DNA of 64,000 nt from Azolla caroliniana (taxonomy: Eukaryota; Polypodiophyta), in NCBI GenBank assembly GCA_043228905.1, contig JBHGNT010000094.1, positions 28,542 through 92,541 of the forward strand. Direction: 5' to 3'. Position 1 is the stretch's first letter. Every line of letters begins with the position of its first letter. This document shows positions 54,105 to 63,746 of the stretch, in pieces. The translations under genes and the position numbers were made by a program. Under the pieces are notes generated by a model, which saw only the letters and a list, made by a program, of their open reading frames with translations, was not told the DNA's origin and did not search any database.

Positions 54105-57026
54105 ATGGCACTGTCGGAGGAGGCACGCCAATGGATGAGGGAGAACGGGTTAGAAGGATTGTTGCGGATCGCCGACGCTCCACCACACGCAAAACCAGAG
54201 CAAGCGGCAGCATCGATTGATTTATCAGAAATCACGGAAGGAGCGGTGCAGGCGCTCACGGGGATAAAAGCAGGAGGACTTCAAACGATCGAAAACCCTT
54301 CAAGTGAAATCCTGTTCGAATATTTCGGTGAGTATTCCATCAGCAACAAGGCGTACCGTACACAGGGCGGAGAGAACCTGCTGTTCGGAGAAGTGGCCCG
54401 CGCCATGATGGAATACGGATTCGTGAATTCTCGTCCCCCGGCCATACCCAGGTACCGGGCAGCGTTCTTAATTGCAACGTACGAAGGATTACAAGTGGAC
54501 TGGCTTCATTTCATAACCGAAGGATTGAAGGAGGCCATCAAGAACCTTGTGGAAGGAAAAAAGCCATGGGCCGGGATAGCACAATGGCTAACGGTGTTAG
54601 TCCCACCGGTGCTCCCCATCAAACAAAAGAAAAGAGGTCGGCAGGAGACGACGTCGAAAAAGGTCACAAAGCGCCGACATATCCTAGAGAAACACACCCC
54701 CGGATGGACCCAGGAAGAAGCAGAACAGCGGGGGGAAGGACCATCCCGACAGCAACAGGAACCGGCAACAAAGGCAAAACCGGCAGGAAAAGGCAAAGGG
54801 AAATCGGCCGAGGAGGAACCAGTAGTGCTCAAACCAATCAATATAACACTGCGACGGCCGGAACCGGAACCAGAGGTCTTTATCCAAAAGGTCCGTCTAG
54901 TAGCCGCACCGGAGGAGGAAGCTGAAACAGAAGACTCATCCGAACCACTGGTAAGACTCCTAGCAAGACAAGTTCGGGAGAGACGGGCGAAAGGACCGGC
55001 TCCACCAGTTGACAAAACTCAGTAGAGGGTGCAAGGACCACCTCCAGTAGCCGAGGCGGAAGCAGTACCAAAACCCGTACCGAGGGAAGCAGCACCGACA
55101 CCGGTTTTGCCGGACTTCAGAGAACCGGTCATCCCAGAGAAGAGGAATGAACAAGCGCCGGAGCTAGAGAAAAGGCCGGAAAAACAGCCTGAGTTAAGGA
55201 GTAGAAGTGAGCAAGGCTACCCCGACACAGGAAGCACAAAGCCACAATGGTTGAGATGGCTTTCGGAGCAGTTATCGGGAGTAGCGGCCCAGTTAGAGGA
55301 AGAAGAAACGTGTAGGCAACATCTGACGCATCCAACAACCCAGGAGTTGGTCGCGCTCCGAACACAAATCGAGGAATTGCAAGGGGAGTTGTTGCAGGCA
55401 AGGGAAGGAATTCAACAAGCACAAGTTGTCACCGAGCCGGTCGGGACAACAAGGAAGCAACCAAAACTGGAACCGGAACCAGTAGCCTTGCAAATCGGCC
55501 CTGAGACCGAAAAAATAATAGAAACCTTACGAGAGGAGTTAAAAGCTCAGGAGGCATTAAGGGAAAAAGAAAGGGAGCAGCGGAAAGCGGTGGAGGATGA
55601 CAGACGGAAAATGGAAGAAGGCCTCCGGAAAGGCCGAGCCACTAATGACCGACTGCAAGAAGAAAAAGAGAAGCTGCAAAAGGAGAAGGACCGACTGCAT
55701 CGACATGCCGAGCAGGAGATAGAACGACTGCAGGAAGAACTCTGACAACAGAAGGACCGGGATGACCGGTTAAGAGCTCAGGCAAACCGACGCCTGAAGC
55801 AGAAGACGGAGGACTTCGACCATCTCTACCGAGATCACAAGCAGGCCGAGTCGGACAACAAGAAACGGGCAGCAGACTACGACCGGCAAATAGAGAAGCT
55901 GAAAGAACAGCTCAAAGAGACCCGATTAGACCTGGCTAAGACAATGGATGAGGTCAGTGCCAAAAAGGAAGCATTGTCGGCGGAAATAACCCAAGCGACG
56001 GAGAGAAGGAAGGAATTAGAGGCGCTAAGGCGGGAAAAGCTGGATCTGACCAAGATCAGGAATGAAGAAAAGGAAAGATCGACCTTCACGATCAACAAAC
56101 TGCAAAGTACCTATGAAAAGCAGAAAGCGGATTACGAGGCCCAGGCTCAGATAATGGCCGACATTATAAAACGGGCAAGGAAGGAAAAGCAAGAAGCTTA
56201 TGCGCATGCTAAGGCGGGGGTTGACCGGATCAAGCTCATCATGTCAGGTTGGAGTACCCGAGCTCAGGCAAGCATCAACGAAAGTACGGAAAAGCTATGG
56301 AAGGAGTGGTCACAACAGGCAGCCGAACTGCAGACACTCCGAGTTGATGCCGAGAATCGGAGGAAGACCGGTGACAAGTTCTACAAGATGGATGAAGAAA
56401 GTATCGTCGCCATTCGGGAAGAATTGTCGGAGGATTTCTACGCTTTAGCGGAAGAACATCTCAAAGAAATCTGAGGGTTGGTAGAGAGGTTGGATGACGG
56501 GCAGCTCGCAACTCAGTTGGAGTTGGAGAAATACGAGCAGGACCGGTTACGACAGGAAGCCAAGGGAAGAACGGCGCCAATCACTATAGGTGAGGGAGAG
56601 CGACCGGCTGAAGTTGAACCAACCGACACCGAACAACCCCGACAAGGAATACCCGAAGAAGAACTTCCGTTCGAAGGAAATCAAGAAGAGCAGGAGCAGA
56701 CCGATGCCGGAGAAGAAGAAGAGCTGAGACCGGAAGACACCAGAGCAGAGGAAGAAGGCGCACCGAGCCGACCAGTCGAGACCGGAGAAAGCGACACTGG
56801 TAACAGAACAGAGCCTGGAACGGAGGGAGAATAGGAAGAACCCGGACGGAGCGGTGAGGAAGCACCAGCACCACAGAATCAAGCAGAGCCGGAGCAGCAA
56901 ATTTTTACGGAACAGCCAACCCAACCGGAGGTCGAAGACCAGGCAGGCAAGGAACAGGAATTGGAGGAAGAAGCACCACTTGACACCATCGAGCAGAGTG
57001 TGCTCGATATTTTGGAGGAAGAATGA
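54105..57026 (+). pseudogene. Gy-5 ORF3: long extra gene with a globular head and coiled-coil tail, four stops
   Basis: One frame (0) of about 970 codons downstream of integrase, broken only by TAG 55023, TGA 55743, TGA 56472 and TAG 56832; the natural stop is TGA 57024. Starts considered are ATG 53904 and ATG 54105 (MALSEEARQWMRENG). Residues about 20-190 form a compact part (ILFEYFGEYSISNKAYRTQGG, ARAMMEYGFV, YRAAFLIATYEGLQVDW), followed by a basic, Pro-rich linker. From about 55260 to 56470 a very long coiled coil runs (heptads of Glu, Leu, Lys, Arg). The C-terminus is acidic. No transmembrane segment or signal peptide is evident, so I would not call it an envelope. Extra 3' genes occur in some plant Tat/Athila-type gypsy elements; the function is unknown. 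Confidence 0.75.
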
Positions 57027-57080
57027 GGCCGGGAGTGGATTCGAAGTGCAAGGCACTTTCCCACGGGCGTGCCAAAATAG
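57027..57080 (-). promoter_or_regulatory. Inverted primer binding site and leader next to the right LTR
   Basis: On the minus strand TGGCACGCCCGTGGGA (57074-57059), then AAGTGCCTTGCACTTCGAATCC. It matches LARD-2 at 45152-45190 better than Gy-5 at 47803. It abuts the last codon of ORF3. Confidence 0.7.
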
Positions 57081-57474
57081 TGTTGTCTGCCTGGCCGGAC
57101 TAGCCTCAACACAGGTGTCTATCCGACACTTCTCCAAAGGGGTGGTAAGGATTGGATGCTAGGTTACACGCGTAAGATGATTACAATTAAGCACAGACGG
57201 TAAAACAATACAGAGATATAGATAAACACGCAATAATTCTATTTGTATTACTTACGTCCCCAAAACCTTTACAAATCATCGGATCCTTTTATAGGCATCC
57301 GGCAAGGTTACAATCGGTGCGCTTAGGCAACCGGCATCCGAATCGGTCCGGATCCGGATAGGTACAACTGTACCGGATCCGTCCCTCCGAATAATAATTC
57401 TACTATTATTTACTTCCTATTATCCGATCCGACTCCGCCTTCCCACTTGTCCTTGCTCTTCTGATCGGTCAACA
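57081..57474 (-). repeat. Gy-5-type LTR in inverted orientation (right end of the composite)
   Basis: 394 bp; on the minus strand TGTTGACCGATCAG to GGCAGACAACA. A TATAAAAGG lies near 57292 on that strand. Expected here was a direct-orientation 3' LTR; none is present. Confidence 0.88.
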
Positions 57475-57640
57475 ACGACCGCGAGGAACCTTCAACTCCG
57501 CCAAGATTTGAACAACATCCAACAAAGGGATATGTCCATCACAAGCTACACCTTGAAGATCAAGGAGCTTTGTGATGCACTCGGCTCAATAAGCGTCAAT
57601 GTGGAGGATGAAGAAATGGTGCAAACATGTTGCCTTCATC
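57475..57640 (+). pseudogene. Co-3 Gag, continuation
   Basis: TARNLQLRQDLNNIQQRDMSITSYTLKIKELCDALGS, then VEDEEMVQT. It joins directly to integrase text, so an internal deletion removed the rest of Gag and protease. Confidence 0.85.
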
Positions 57641-57846
57641 AATGACTTCTCTAGATACCCATGGGTCTTTCCCATGAGGATGAAGTGCGAAGTGTTTACA
57701 CACTTCCAAAAATTCAAAAATGAAATCGAAAAGACAACTGGCCGCCATGTACGATTTCTTCGGTCGGATGGAGGAAAGGAATACTTCTCCGATGCGTTCA
57801 CGGCATACCTTCGACAAGAAGGAATTCGGCGAGAATTCACTTGCTG
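57640..57846 (+). pseudogene. Co-3 integrase core fragment
   Basis: FINDFSRYPWVFPMRMKCEVFTHFQKFKNEIEKTTG, FLRSDGGKEYFSDAF, EGIRREFTC, stop. Contains the second catalytic Asp (RSDGG); the first Asp and the Glu regions are missing. A second deletion follows. Confidence 0.85.
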
Positions 57847-57865
57847 ACACATACCGCAACTCCTA

Positions 57866-58135
57866 GTGTTCCATGCACGCACGAAGCATATCGAAGTGCA
57901 CTATCACTTCATTCGAGAGCGCGTTCAAGCTGGCGATGTTGACCTTCAACATATCACTACGAATCTTCAGACAACCGACATCTTCACCAAAGCCCTAGGA
58001 GCCAACAAGCTTCGGCAATTCCTATCAAACCTTGGATTGACGGTCCCTAACTTGCCAAGCTTGAGGGGCAGTACAAGCGAAAACCGGATACCTTCCGAAC
58101 TAGATACGAGCCAAAGCGGACATCAACCGAAGTAG
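57866..58135 (+). pseudogene. Co-3 RNase H C-terminal fragment
   Basis: HARTKHIEVHYHFIRERV, VDLQHITTNLQTTDIFTKALG, FLSNLGLTVPNLPSLRGS: the usual end of copia Pol. The purine tract TTGAGGGGGCG precedes the 3' LTR. Confidence 0.88.
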
Positions 58136-58162
58136 CCGACCAAAGTTGAGCTTGAGGGGGCG

Positions 58163-58559
58163 TGTTGAGAATCAAGCTCAACCTAGTCTAGTGTGTGAAC
58201 ACACTCTTGAGAGTGTGCACTCAAAGGTCAAAAGTCACCACTCTTATCTACACATTAACTATGTGTCATAGAATCATATTCTATGACACATAACTAATGA
58301 GTTTTCACATTCCCCATGACCCATGAGCTTCGGTAGTTAATAAAGAGAGAGAGTGACTATATAAAGCACTCTCCTCCTACTTTGTAATTAGTTCGGTTAA
58401 TCTCCTTTGTAATGTACATCGTCTTGAGTATTCTACTGTTGTGTTTAAAATCTATCTATCTTGTGTTTCTCTCTCTCTCTCTCTCTCTCATACACACACA
58501 CTTACAACACATATCTCTAGTCTATTCCGCTGCACAAGAATCACCTTTGATTCTTTACA
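58163..58559 (+). repeat. Co-3 3' LTR
   Basis: 397 bp, nearly identical to the 5' copy; TTTAT follows. Confidence 0.95.
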
Positions 58560-59678
58560 TTTATTTTTCATAGATCCACTTTACATATTAAAATTGCATA
58601 GGAAAACAACTCAGACAAAACCACATGCACAAAAACCATGGGTTTAATGTTAATCCATGGTTTTGTGCATGCTACAAAGCCAGCTTTTGATAAAGTAACC
58701 ATAGTTATCCTCAAAGTAACCATGGTTCACATGGCTTTGAGGTACTATATAAGACCCTAGCAAGGCTTGTGTAAGGGGAAAGGAGAAAAGGGGAAGACGA
58801 CGCAAAAACTTTGTTGTTTTGAAAGGTGGAAGAGCGCAAAGATGAATCTCAATCAAGAGGGTGTGAGATATCAACATCAAGAAGAGGCAACGAAGTCGTC
58901 GATCGTTGGGTCTATTCACCAAACTCAAGGATTTCCCCCCTTTTCGATGCTTCATTCAATTTTTTACTCCATTCTCTTTCCCCTTTCCTTGTGAACTATC
59001 TCTCCTTAAAGAAGAACCCGTTGTAACTTGAAAAACCTTATTTTTATAAAAGGCGGTATTGCTTTGTGATCAAGTGTTGTTTTCTTGCTTAGAGAAATAT
59101 GGTTCACTAGGCCATGTCGTTACGCTTACAACAACATATGTACAAATTTCATCTAAACTCAAATGTTTAGGATGCCTAGGTAAAGATTGCATGTCTATTG
59201 TGCATTTTGCATTCCTTCCTAAAATGCCTAATCAATGATGCATGTTGTATTAATAAAGCAATCCGACACTAAGTTGTATGGGTATGGTGGTGAGACAATG
59301 TCATCCTTGGGGATCACCTTAATTACTACCTTGCATGCAACGAGGACACACTCCCAAGCAACCATTGTGTACTTATTCACATTATGCATATCCAAAAGCT
59401 AAATCATGTGTTGCCCTATGGATGTCTTGTATCGATTTGGCATGTTGTATGAGGGTGGTGGTGAGAATATTATTTGAGGAAATTAAACTAAAAAGACAAA
59501 AGAAACTCTAGAGACCAAACATAAGGACAATGTGATTATAACAATGGGAATCAACTACTAAATCATCAAATAATCATTTACCTAAACACAATGTGATTAC
59601 AACAACGCTCACTATTAGGATAATTACAACATTGATTGTTGCATGTGTAGTGTTGGGGAGAAATGTTAATAACCCTAC
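58560..59678. other. Unassigned sequence, perhaps rest of a gypsy LTR
   Basis: No gene recognised. A hairpin with arms CATGCACAAAAACCATGG (58624-58641) and CCATGGTTTTGTGCATG (58655-58671) has one bulged base. TATATAAG near 58747 and CATGG/GCATG words recall the Gy-1 LTR, so the first 400-500 bp may continue the LTR fragment at 43585-43794. Nothing seen from 59050 on. Confidence 0.35.
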
Positions 59679-59683
59679 ATACA

Positions 59684-60084
59684 TGTTGAGCGGCAAGCTC
59701 AACTGGAGCCGGATTGGCTGGATAAGCTTGAGCCAGTGAGCGAGACGGATCGGTAAGCTGGTGAGCAACCGAGCCGACAAACAATAGAGCCGATTAGCCG
59801 GATCCAATCGGTAACCGGAAGCCTAGTATTAGTTTAGACTACTAGGCAGTTATAGTCTCATAGTAAGTGTCAGATGCTCGTGTGAGCATTGAAGTACGCG
59901 GTACTTCTGTTAGTCCCACGAGGACTTGTATAAATAGTGCTACTGAGCATAGTTGTAAGTGACAGAGTGTTTATATTGTTTTGAATATAACTTTTGCGTT
60001 CTGCTCTCTCTCTGTCTCTCCCGTGTACTATGTGTATTCTCTGATTTCTCTGTTTTCTAACGCTTCCGCAAGTAATCATTTTCA
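59684..60084 (+). mobile_element. Solo LTR of the Co-5 type
   Basis: 401 bp, TGTTGAGCGGCAAGC to AATCATTTTCA, with TATAAATAG near 59929. The target duplication ATACA is at 59679-59683 and 60085-60089. Aligned with the Co-5 LTR it shares the start, CTAGACTACTAGG-type text, ACTTGTATAAATAGTG and the C-rich end. No internal part remains. Confidence 0.9.
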
Positions 60085-60089
60085 ATACA

Positions 60090-61380
60090 ACATTAACAAG
60101 TATGCTAGTTGCTCACGAGTAAATATCCAAACTAATGAAAGATTGATCAATTTTTTGGGAAATATTGCAAAATATTAAAATAAGATTTTTTAAGAATGTG
60201 GGTATAGTTGGTTTTCATCCACGAGTACATGATGATATTACCTTTAAAGCTACCAAATGGGTGTATCCAATATTTGGGCTAGCAAATAATTTCCTTTGAT
60301 AGGAATGGTTTCGTTTTCGTGCTAGGCATAATATGTACAACACATGTGGTGACCACGATAATAGAGACACAATAAAAACTTCATAGAATTAGTCATGGAA
60401 AAAGGGCTAATGGTTCTAAGTCCCCTTTTAGAAATTTGATACACAATTGGAGATAAAGTATTACGCTTGTCTTTTTATTCCAATATTGTATGAGAAACAA
60501 AACAAAGTCCTCTATGGCTAGAGTGTTTATTTTTCTAGCTAAAATTATTGCAAATCAATTATCATAGTGTCCAATAATTAATTGGCATCATGCTAAATTT
60601 GAGAATCACATACTATTCCTTAACGACTTACAATAGCTAATCATAAATAACATGTCAAATACGATGTTTGAGGTCGAGCCGGCTCCACCAAAACTGTCTA
60701 GATAATGTGTATCTTATCTATCGAAAAAGGAAAATATATGAAAAGATAACTCCAAGCCATGAGAAGGAAGACAATGAATGGATAAGGACATTATGGAAGC
60801 CATCGAGGCTCGTTGGATTGGGAACAACTACCATAAAAAGAACTTAAATTAGAGATTTATAATTGCACCACATAAGACCATTCAAATCAATAAGCTACCA
60901 TCATGGTTGTTTCTTGATGTGAAAAAATCCAGCCATAACATATATAAATCAACAAGGGAGAATTACCATCGTACTATGTTCCTCCTACTTGTTCCCTTGT
61001 GAACGATGAGGGATGTGAGTGCCCTCTAACAATATAACGGTGGATGGAGAAGAACGCATCAGTGATAGAAAGGCATTCAAAGTGACATGGGGATCCTACT
61101 TTAGCAACCTAGGGTTACGCTATTGGCATTTACCAAAGGTCCCAACCACTTATACAATGACGAAGGTTCGAGTGCTTCGGAATTCGTTGTATGGCCTGGG
61201 AAATATAAGAAAACGGGGTACATTTTCCGGGAAAACGAAAGCAGTCGAAGCTTGGTGGCCATGTCGACGAACCAGAAAGAAGACAAGGAAAAGATAAGGC
61301 TTTGGCCATGTCAAGAAGCAATGGCTTTTTTTTGTGTGAGAATGTGGCAAAAGAACAAACGTATGAATGAAACAAGAGAC
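60090..61380. other. Unassigned AT-rich sequence
   Basis: Short open frames only. A frame at 61019-61297 has no recognisable domain and an ordinary base composition. Nothing else seen. Confidence 0.4.
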
Positions 61381-61389
61381 GTATTGTGG

Positions 61390-61676
61390 CATACATACAT
61401 ACATACATACATTACATACATACATACATTACATACATTACATAGAGTATATACACACATATAAATACATACATTACATACACACATATAAATACATACA
61501 TACATACATACATTACATAGATTACATACACACATATAAATACATACATTACATACACACATATAAATACATACATTACATATACACATATAAATACATA
61601 CATTACATACACACATATAAATACATACATACATACAATCCATAGTACATACATCACATACAATACATTACATACA
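61390..61676. repeat. (TACA)n microsatellite in a higher-order pattern
   Basis: Tracts of CATACATACATA alternate with TATACACACATATAAATA blocks, about 40 bp per unit and six or so units. Confidence 0.9.
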
Positions 61677-61701
61677 TACGGATACGGTTTAATACGTACG
61701 T

Positions 61702-61743
61702 ATACGTATACGGTGTAATAGCGTAGTTCATCCGTATACGTAT
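61702..61743. repeat. 12 bp perfect inverted repeat
   Basis: ATACGTATACGG (61702-61713) and CCGTATACGTAT (61732-61743), 18 bp loop. The left side is a (TACA)n tract and the right side a (TATG)n tract. Confidence 0.8.
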
Positions 61744-61845
61744 TACGCTATGTATGTATGTATTTTTGTATGCGTGTATATGTTTCCTGTGGATTTGCTC
61801 AGAGAAGATCAGGTATCGTCTTCGCCTTCCCATCAAAGCCATCGA

Positions 61846-62710
61846 AGGTTAGCCATGTCTTCTCTGCCCTTCTCTTTTTATGTATATGTTTGTTGTAATT
61901 TTGCTCTTTGGAATCAGCAGCCACACTTCTCCTTTGTTCTTGTTTTTTGAAGGTCAGCCATGGCTTCTCCGCTCCTCCCTGTATGCACACGTTTGTAGTA
62001 ATTTGTTCTCTCGATTTCCTTTTTGCTTTTTTTTTGAAGGTTAGCTATGGCCTCCTTGTTTTTTTCAAGGTTAGCCATGGCTTCTCTGCTCCTTTCTGTA
62101 TGTACATGCTTGTAGTAATTTGTTCTTTCGAGTCGTATACTCATCTTCCTTGTTTTTTTGAAGGTCAGCGATGGCTTCTCTACTCCTCTCTGTATGCACA
62201 CGTTGGTATTTTTTTTTATGCACATCGATTTTTTTGAAGGTTAGCTATGGCTTTTCTTCTCTTTTTTCTGTATGTACACGTTTATATAATTTTTTCTTTC
62301 GAATCGCATACGCATCATCTGTTTTTTTAGGGTTATCTATGGCTTCTCGTCTCTTTTTCTGTATGTACACGTTTATAGAATTTGTCCTTTTAATCGCATT
62401 CGCATCTTCCCTTTTTGAATGTTAGCTATGGCTTCTCTGCTCTTTTTCATAAATGTGTCCTTTCAATCGCGTATGTGTCTTCCCTTTTTGAATGTGGTCT
62501 GGCTTCTCTGCTCTTTTTTATATGTTTGTCCTTTCAATCGCATATCTGTCTTCGTTTTTTGAATGTTAACTATGCCTTCTCTGCTCTTTTTTATATGTTT
62601 GTCCTTACAATCGCATATATGTCTTCGTTTTTTGAATGTTAGCTATGGCTTCTCTGCTCTTTTTTCTATATGTCCAATTTTATGGTATTTGTTCTTTTGC
62701 ATACACATCT
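61846..62710 (+). repeat. Degenerate tandem array with repeated AAGGTTAGCCATGGCTTCTCTGCTC-like core
   Basis: About eleven units of 70-110 bp. Each has a core close to GAAGGTTAGC(C/T)ATGGCTTCTC followed by TGTATGTACACG and TTTCGAATCGCATACGCATC. Core copies lie near 61847, 61951, 62036, 62069, 62159, 62237, 62330, 62417, 62490, 62563 and 62635. Each intact core holds an ATG. Confidence 0.85.
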
Positions 62711-62759
62711 TCCTTTTTTGAATGTTTTCTTCTGACATTGTTTGCAATCTTTGATAGGT

Positions 62760-63735
62760 CATAGATGAAGACGATTCTCTCAGTCTCTGAGTGGAAAAAA
62801 ACAAAGGTTTCTTCTGGATAGAAAACACATCTAGGTCAAAATTAAGGTAATGCGCTGACAGGGAAGGCTGAAGGTTTTTCTTCACAGAAAACATGCTTAT
62901 TCTTTTCCATTCCTTAGTTGGAAACAGTCTATAGATCAGAGTGTCATTGATTTTCTGACCGAAACAAGGCAAGAGTTTCTGTACAGGAAACGTTGTAGTT
63001 ACCTTTTTCACTCCTTGAAAACACTCCTAGATCAAAGGTGAAGATGATTTCTGACAAAAACACGGTTCTTCACGTTAGATCAATTGAAAAGACAAGGTTT
63101 TTCTCTGGCTCCATGTTCTTCTCTGCTAGATCAATATAGTTTGAAGGCATACGTTTTTCATGTGCAGGAAAGAAACCACACTTCTTCTCTGACAAGAAAT
63201 TGCAAGTTTCTACCCTGAAAATCTGTCAATTAGAAGGTGATTGTCTGATAGAGAAGACGAGTTCCTTCTATGCTAGATCAACAGGAAAAGGCAAGTTTCT
63301 TTTGGTACTTTGGCAGAAGTAAATGTATTTTCTCTTTGGAAGAACAAAAGCGAAGGCAAGTTCTCTGACAGGAGGCATTCCTTCCCAATCAATTTTTCAT
63401 AGAACCATTTACTTTTCTCTCCTCTCGAGTCAGCAGTAAATCTGAAGCTGATTCTCTGACAGAGAAGTCAGGTTATTCTCTGCTTGATCAACAGAAGAAG
63501 TGGAGAATTTTTACACAATTAAACAAGTCTCCTCTCTTTTGAAACATCGAGATTTTCTGGAAGAGAATGCAAAACTTTTCTTCTCTGCTAGATCAGTATA
63601 GTAAAAAGACAAAGCTCTTCTCTGCGCGGTAAAGACGCAAGTTCATCTCTGGTAGATCAGCACAGAAAAAAAATTAAGTCCTTCTCTGGTATATCAACAG
63701 AGAAGTCTAGGTTTTCTGTACAGAAAGAAAGAAAG
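62760..63735 (+). repeat. Second degenerate array with TTCTCTGCTAGATCAACAG-like core
   Basis: Units of about 55-75 bp with CTCTG(C/A)(T/C)AGATCA, AGAAAA and AAG(T/G)TTTTCTT, roughly thirteen copies, ending in a (GAAA)n tract just before the ATG at 63747. The unit differs from the first array. The region may be the 5' leader or an intron of the following gene. Confidence 0.8.
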
Positions 63736-63746
63736 AAAGAAAAATC

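Larger units (their letters stand above)
44649..57474 (+). mobile_element. Composite insertion: LARD-2, Gy-5 and an inverted LTR sharing one target duplication
   Basis: 12,826 bp flanked by ACGAC at 44644-44648 and 57475-57479; removing it with one ACGAC restores the Co-3 Gag frame. The left end is the LARD-2 5' LTR (TGTTGTATG). The right end is the 5' end of a Gy-5-type LTR in inverted orientation (plus-strand text ends GATCGGTCAACA). The two ends are not homologous apart from TGTTG/CAACA. Inside, LARD-2 passes into Gy-5 through a hybrid LTR at 47646/47647. Confidence 0.85.
43795..58559 (+). mobile_element. Co-3: copia element, deleted inside and split by a 12.8 kb composite
   Basis: LTRs at 43795-44188 (394 bp) and 58163-58559 (397 bp) differ at only a few bases, mainly a (CT)n. 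The target duplication TTTAT is at 43790-43794 and 58560-58564. Coding remnants are Gag (44344-44648 plus 57475-57640), a piece of integrase (57640-57846) and the RNase H tail (57866-58134). Without the insertion the element is under 2 kb, so it was a deletion derivative. The composite sits in Gag with ACGAC duplicated. Confidence 0.95.

Noticed and set aside
49193-56834. Programmed stop-codon readthrough or organelle-type U-to-C RNA editing to explain the many in-frame stops of Gy-5
   Set aside because: Twelve stops of three kinds at scattered sites fit C-to-T decay better. Organelle-type editing is not expected for a nuclear retroelement, and nothing suggests organelle DNA.
54105-57026. Retroviral envelope protein
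   Set aside because: No signal peptide, membrane span or cleavage site seen; the long coiled coil and acidic tail do not fit.
61019-61297. A 92-codon frame as a gene
   Set aside because: No recognisable motif or flanking gene structure; length is within chance for this composition.
61311-61663. Frames rich in Tyr, Ile, Val and Cys
   Set aside because: Translations of the (TACA)n microsatellite.
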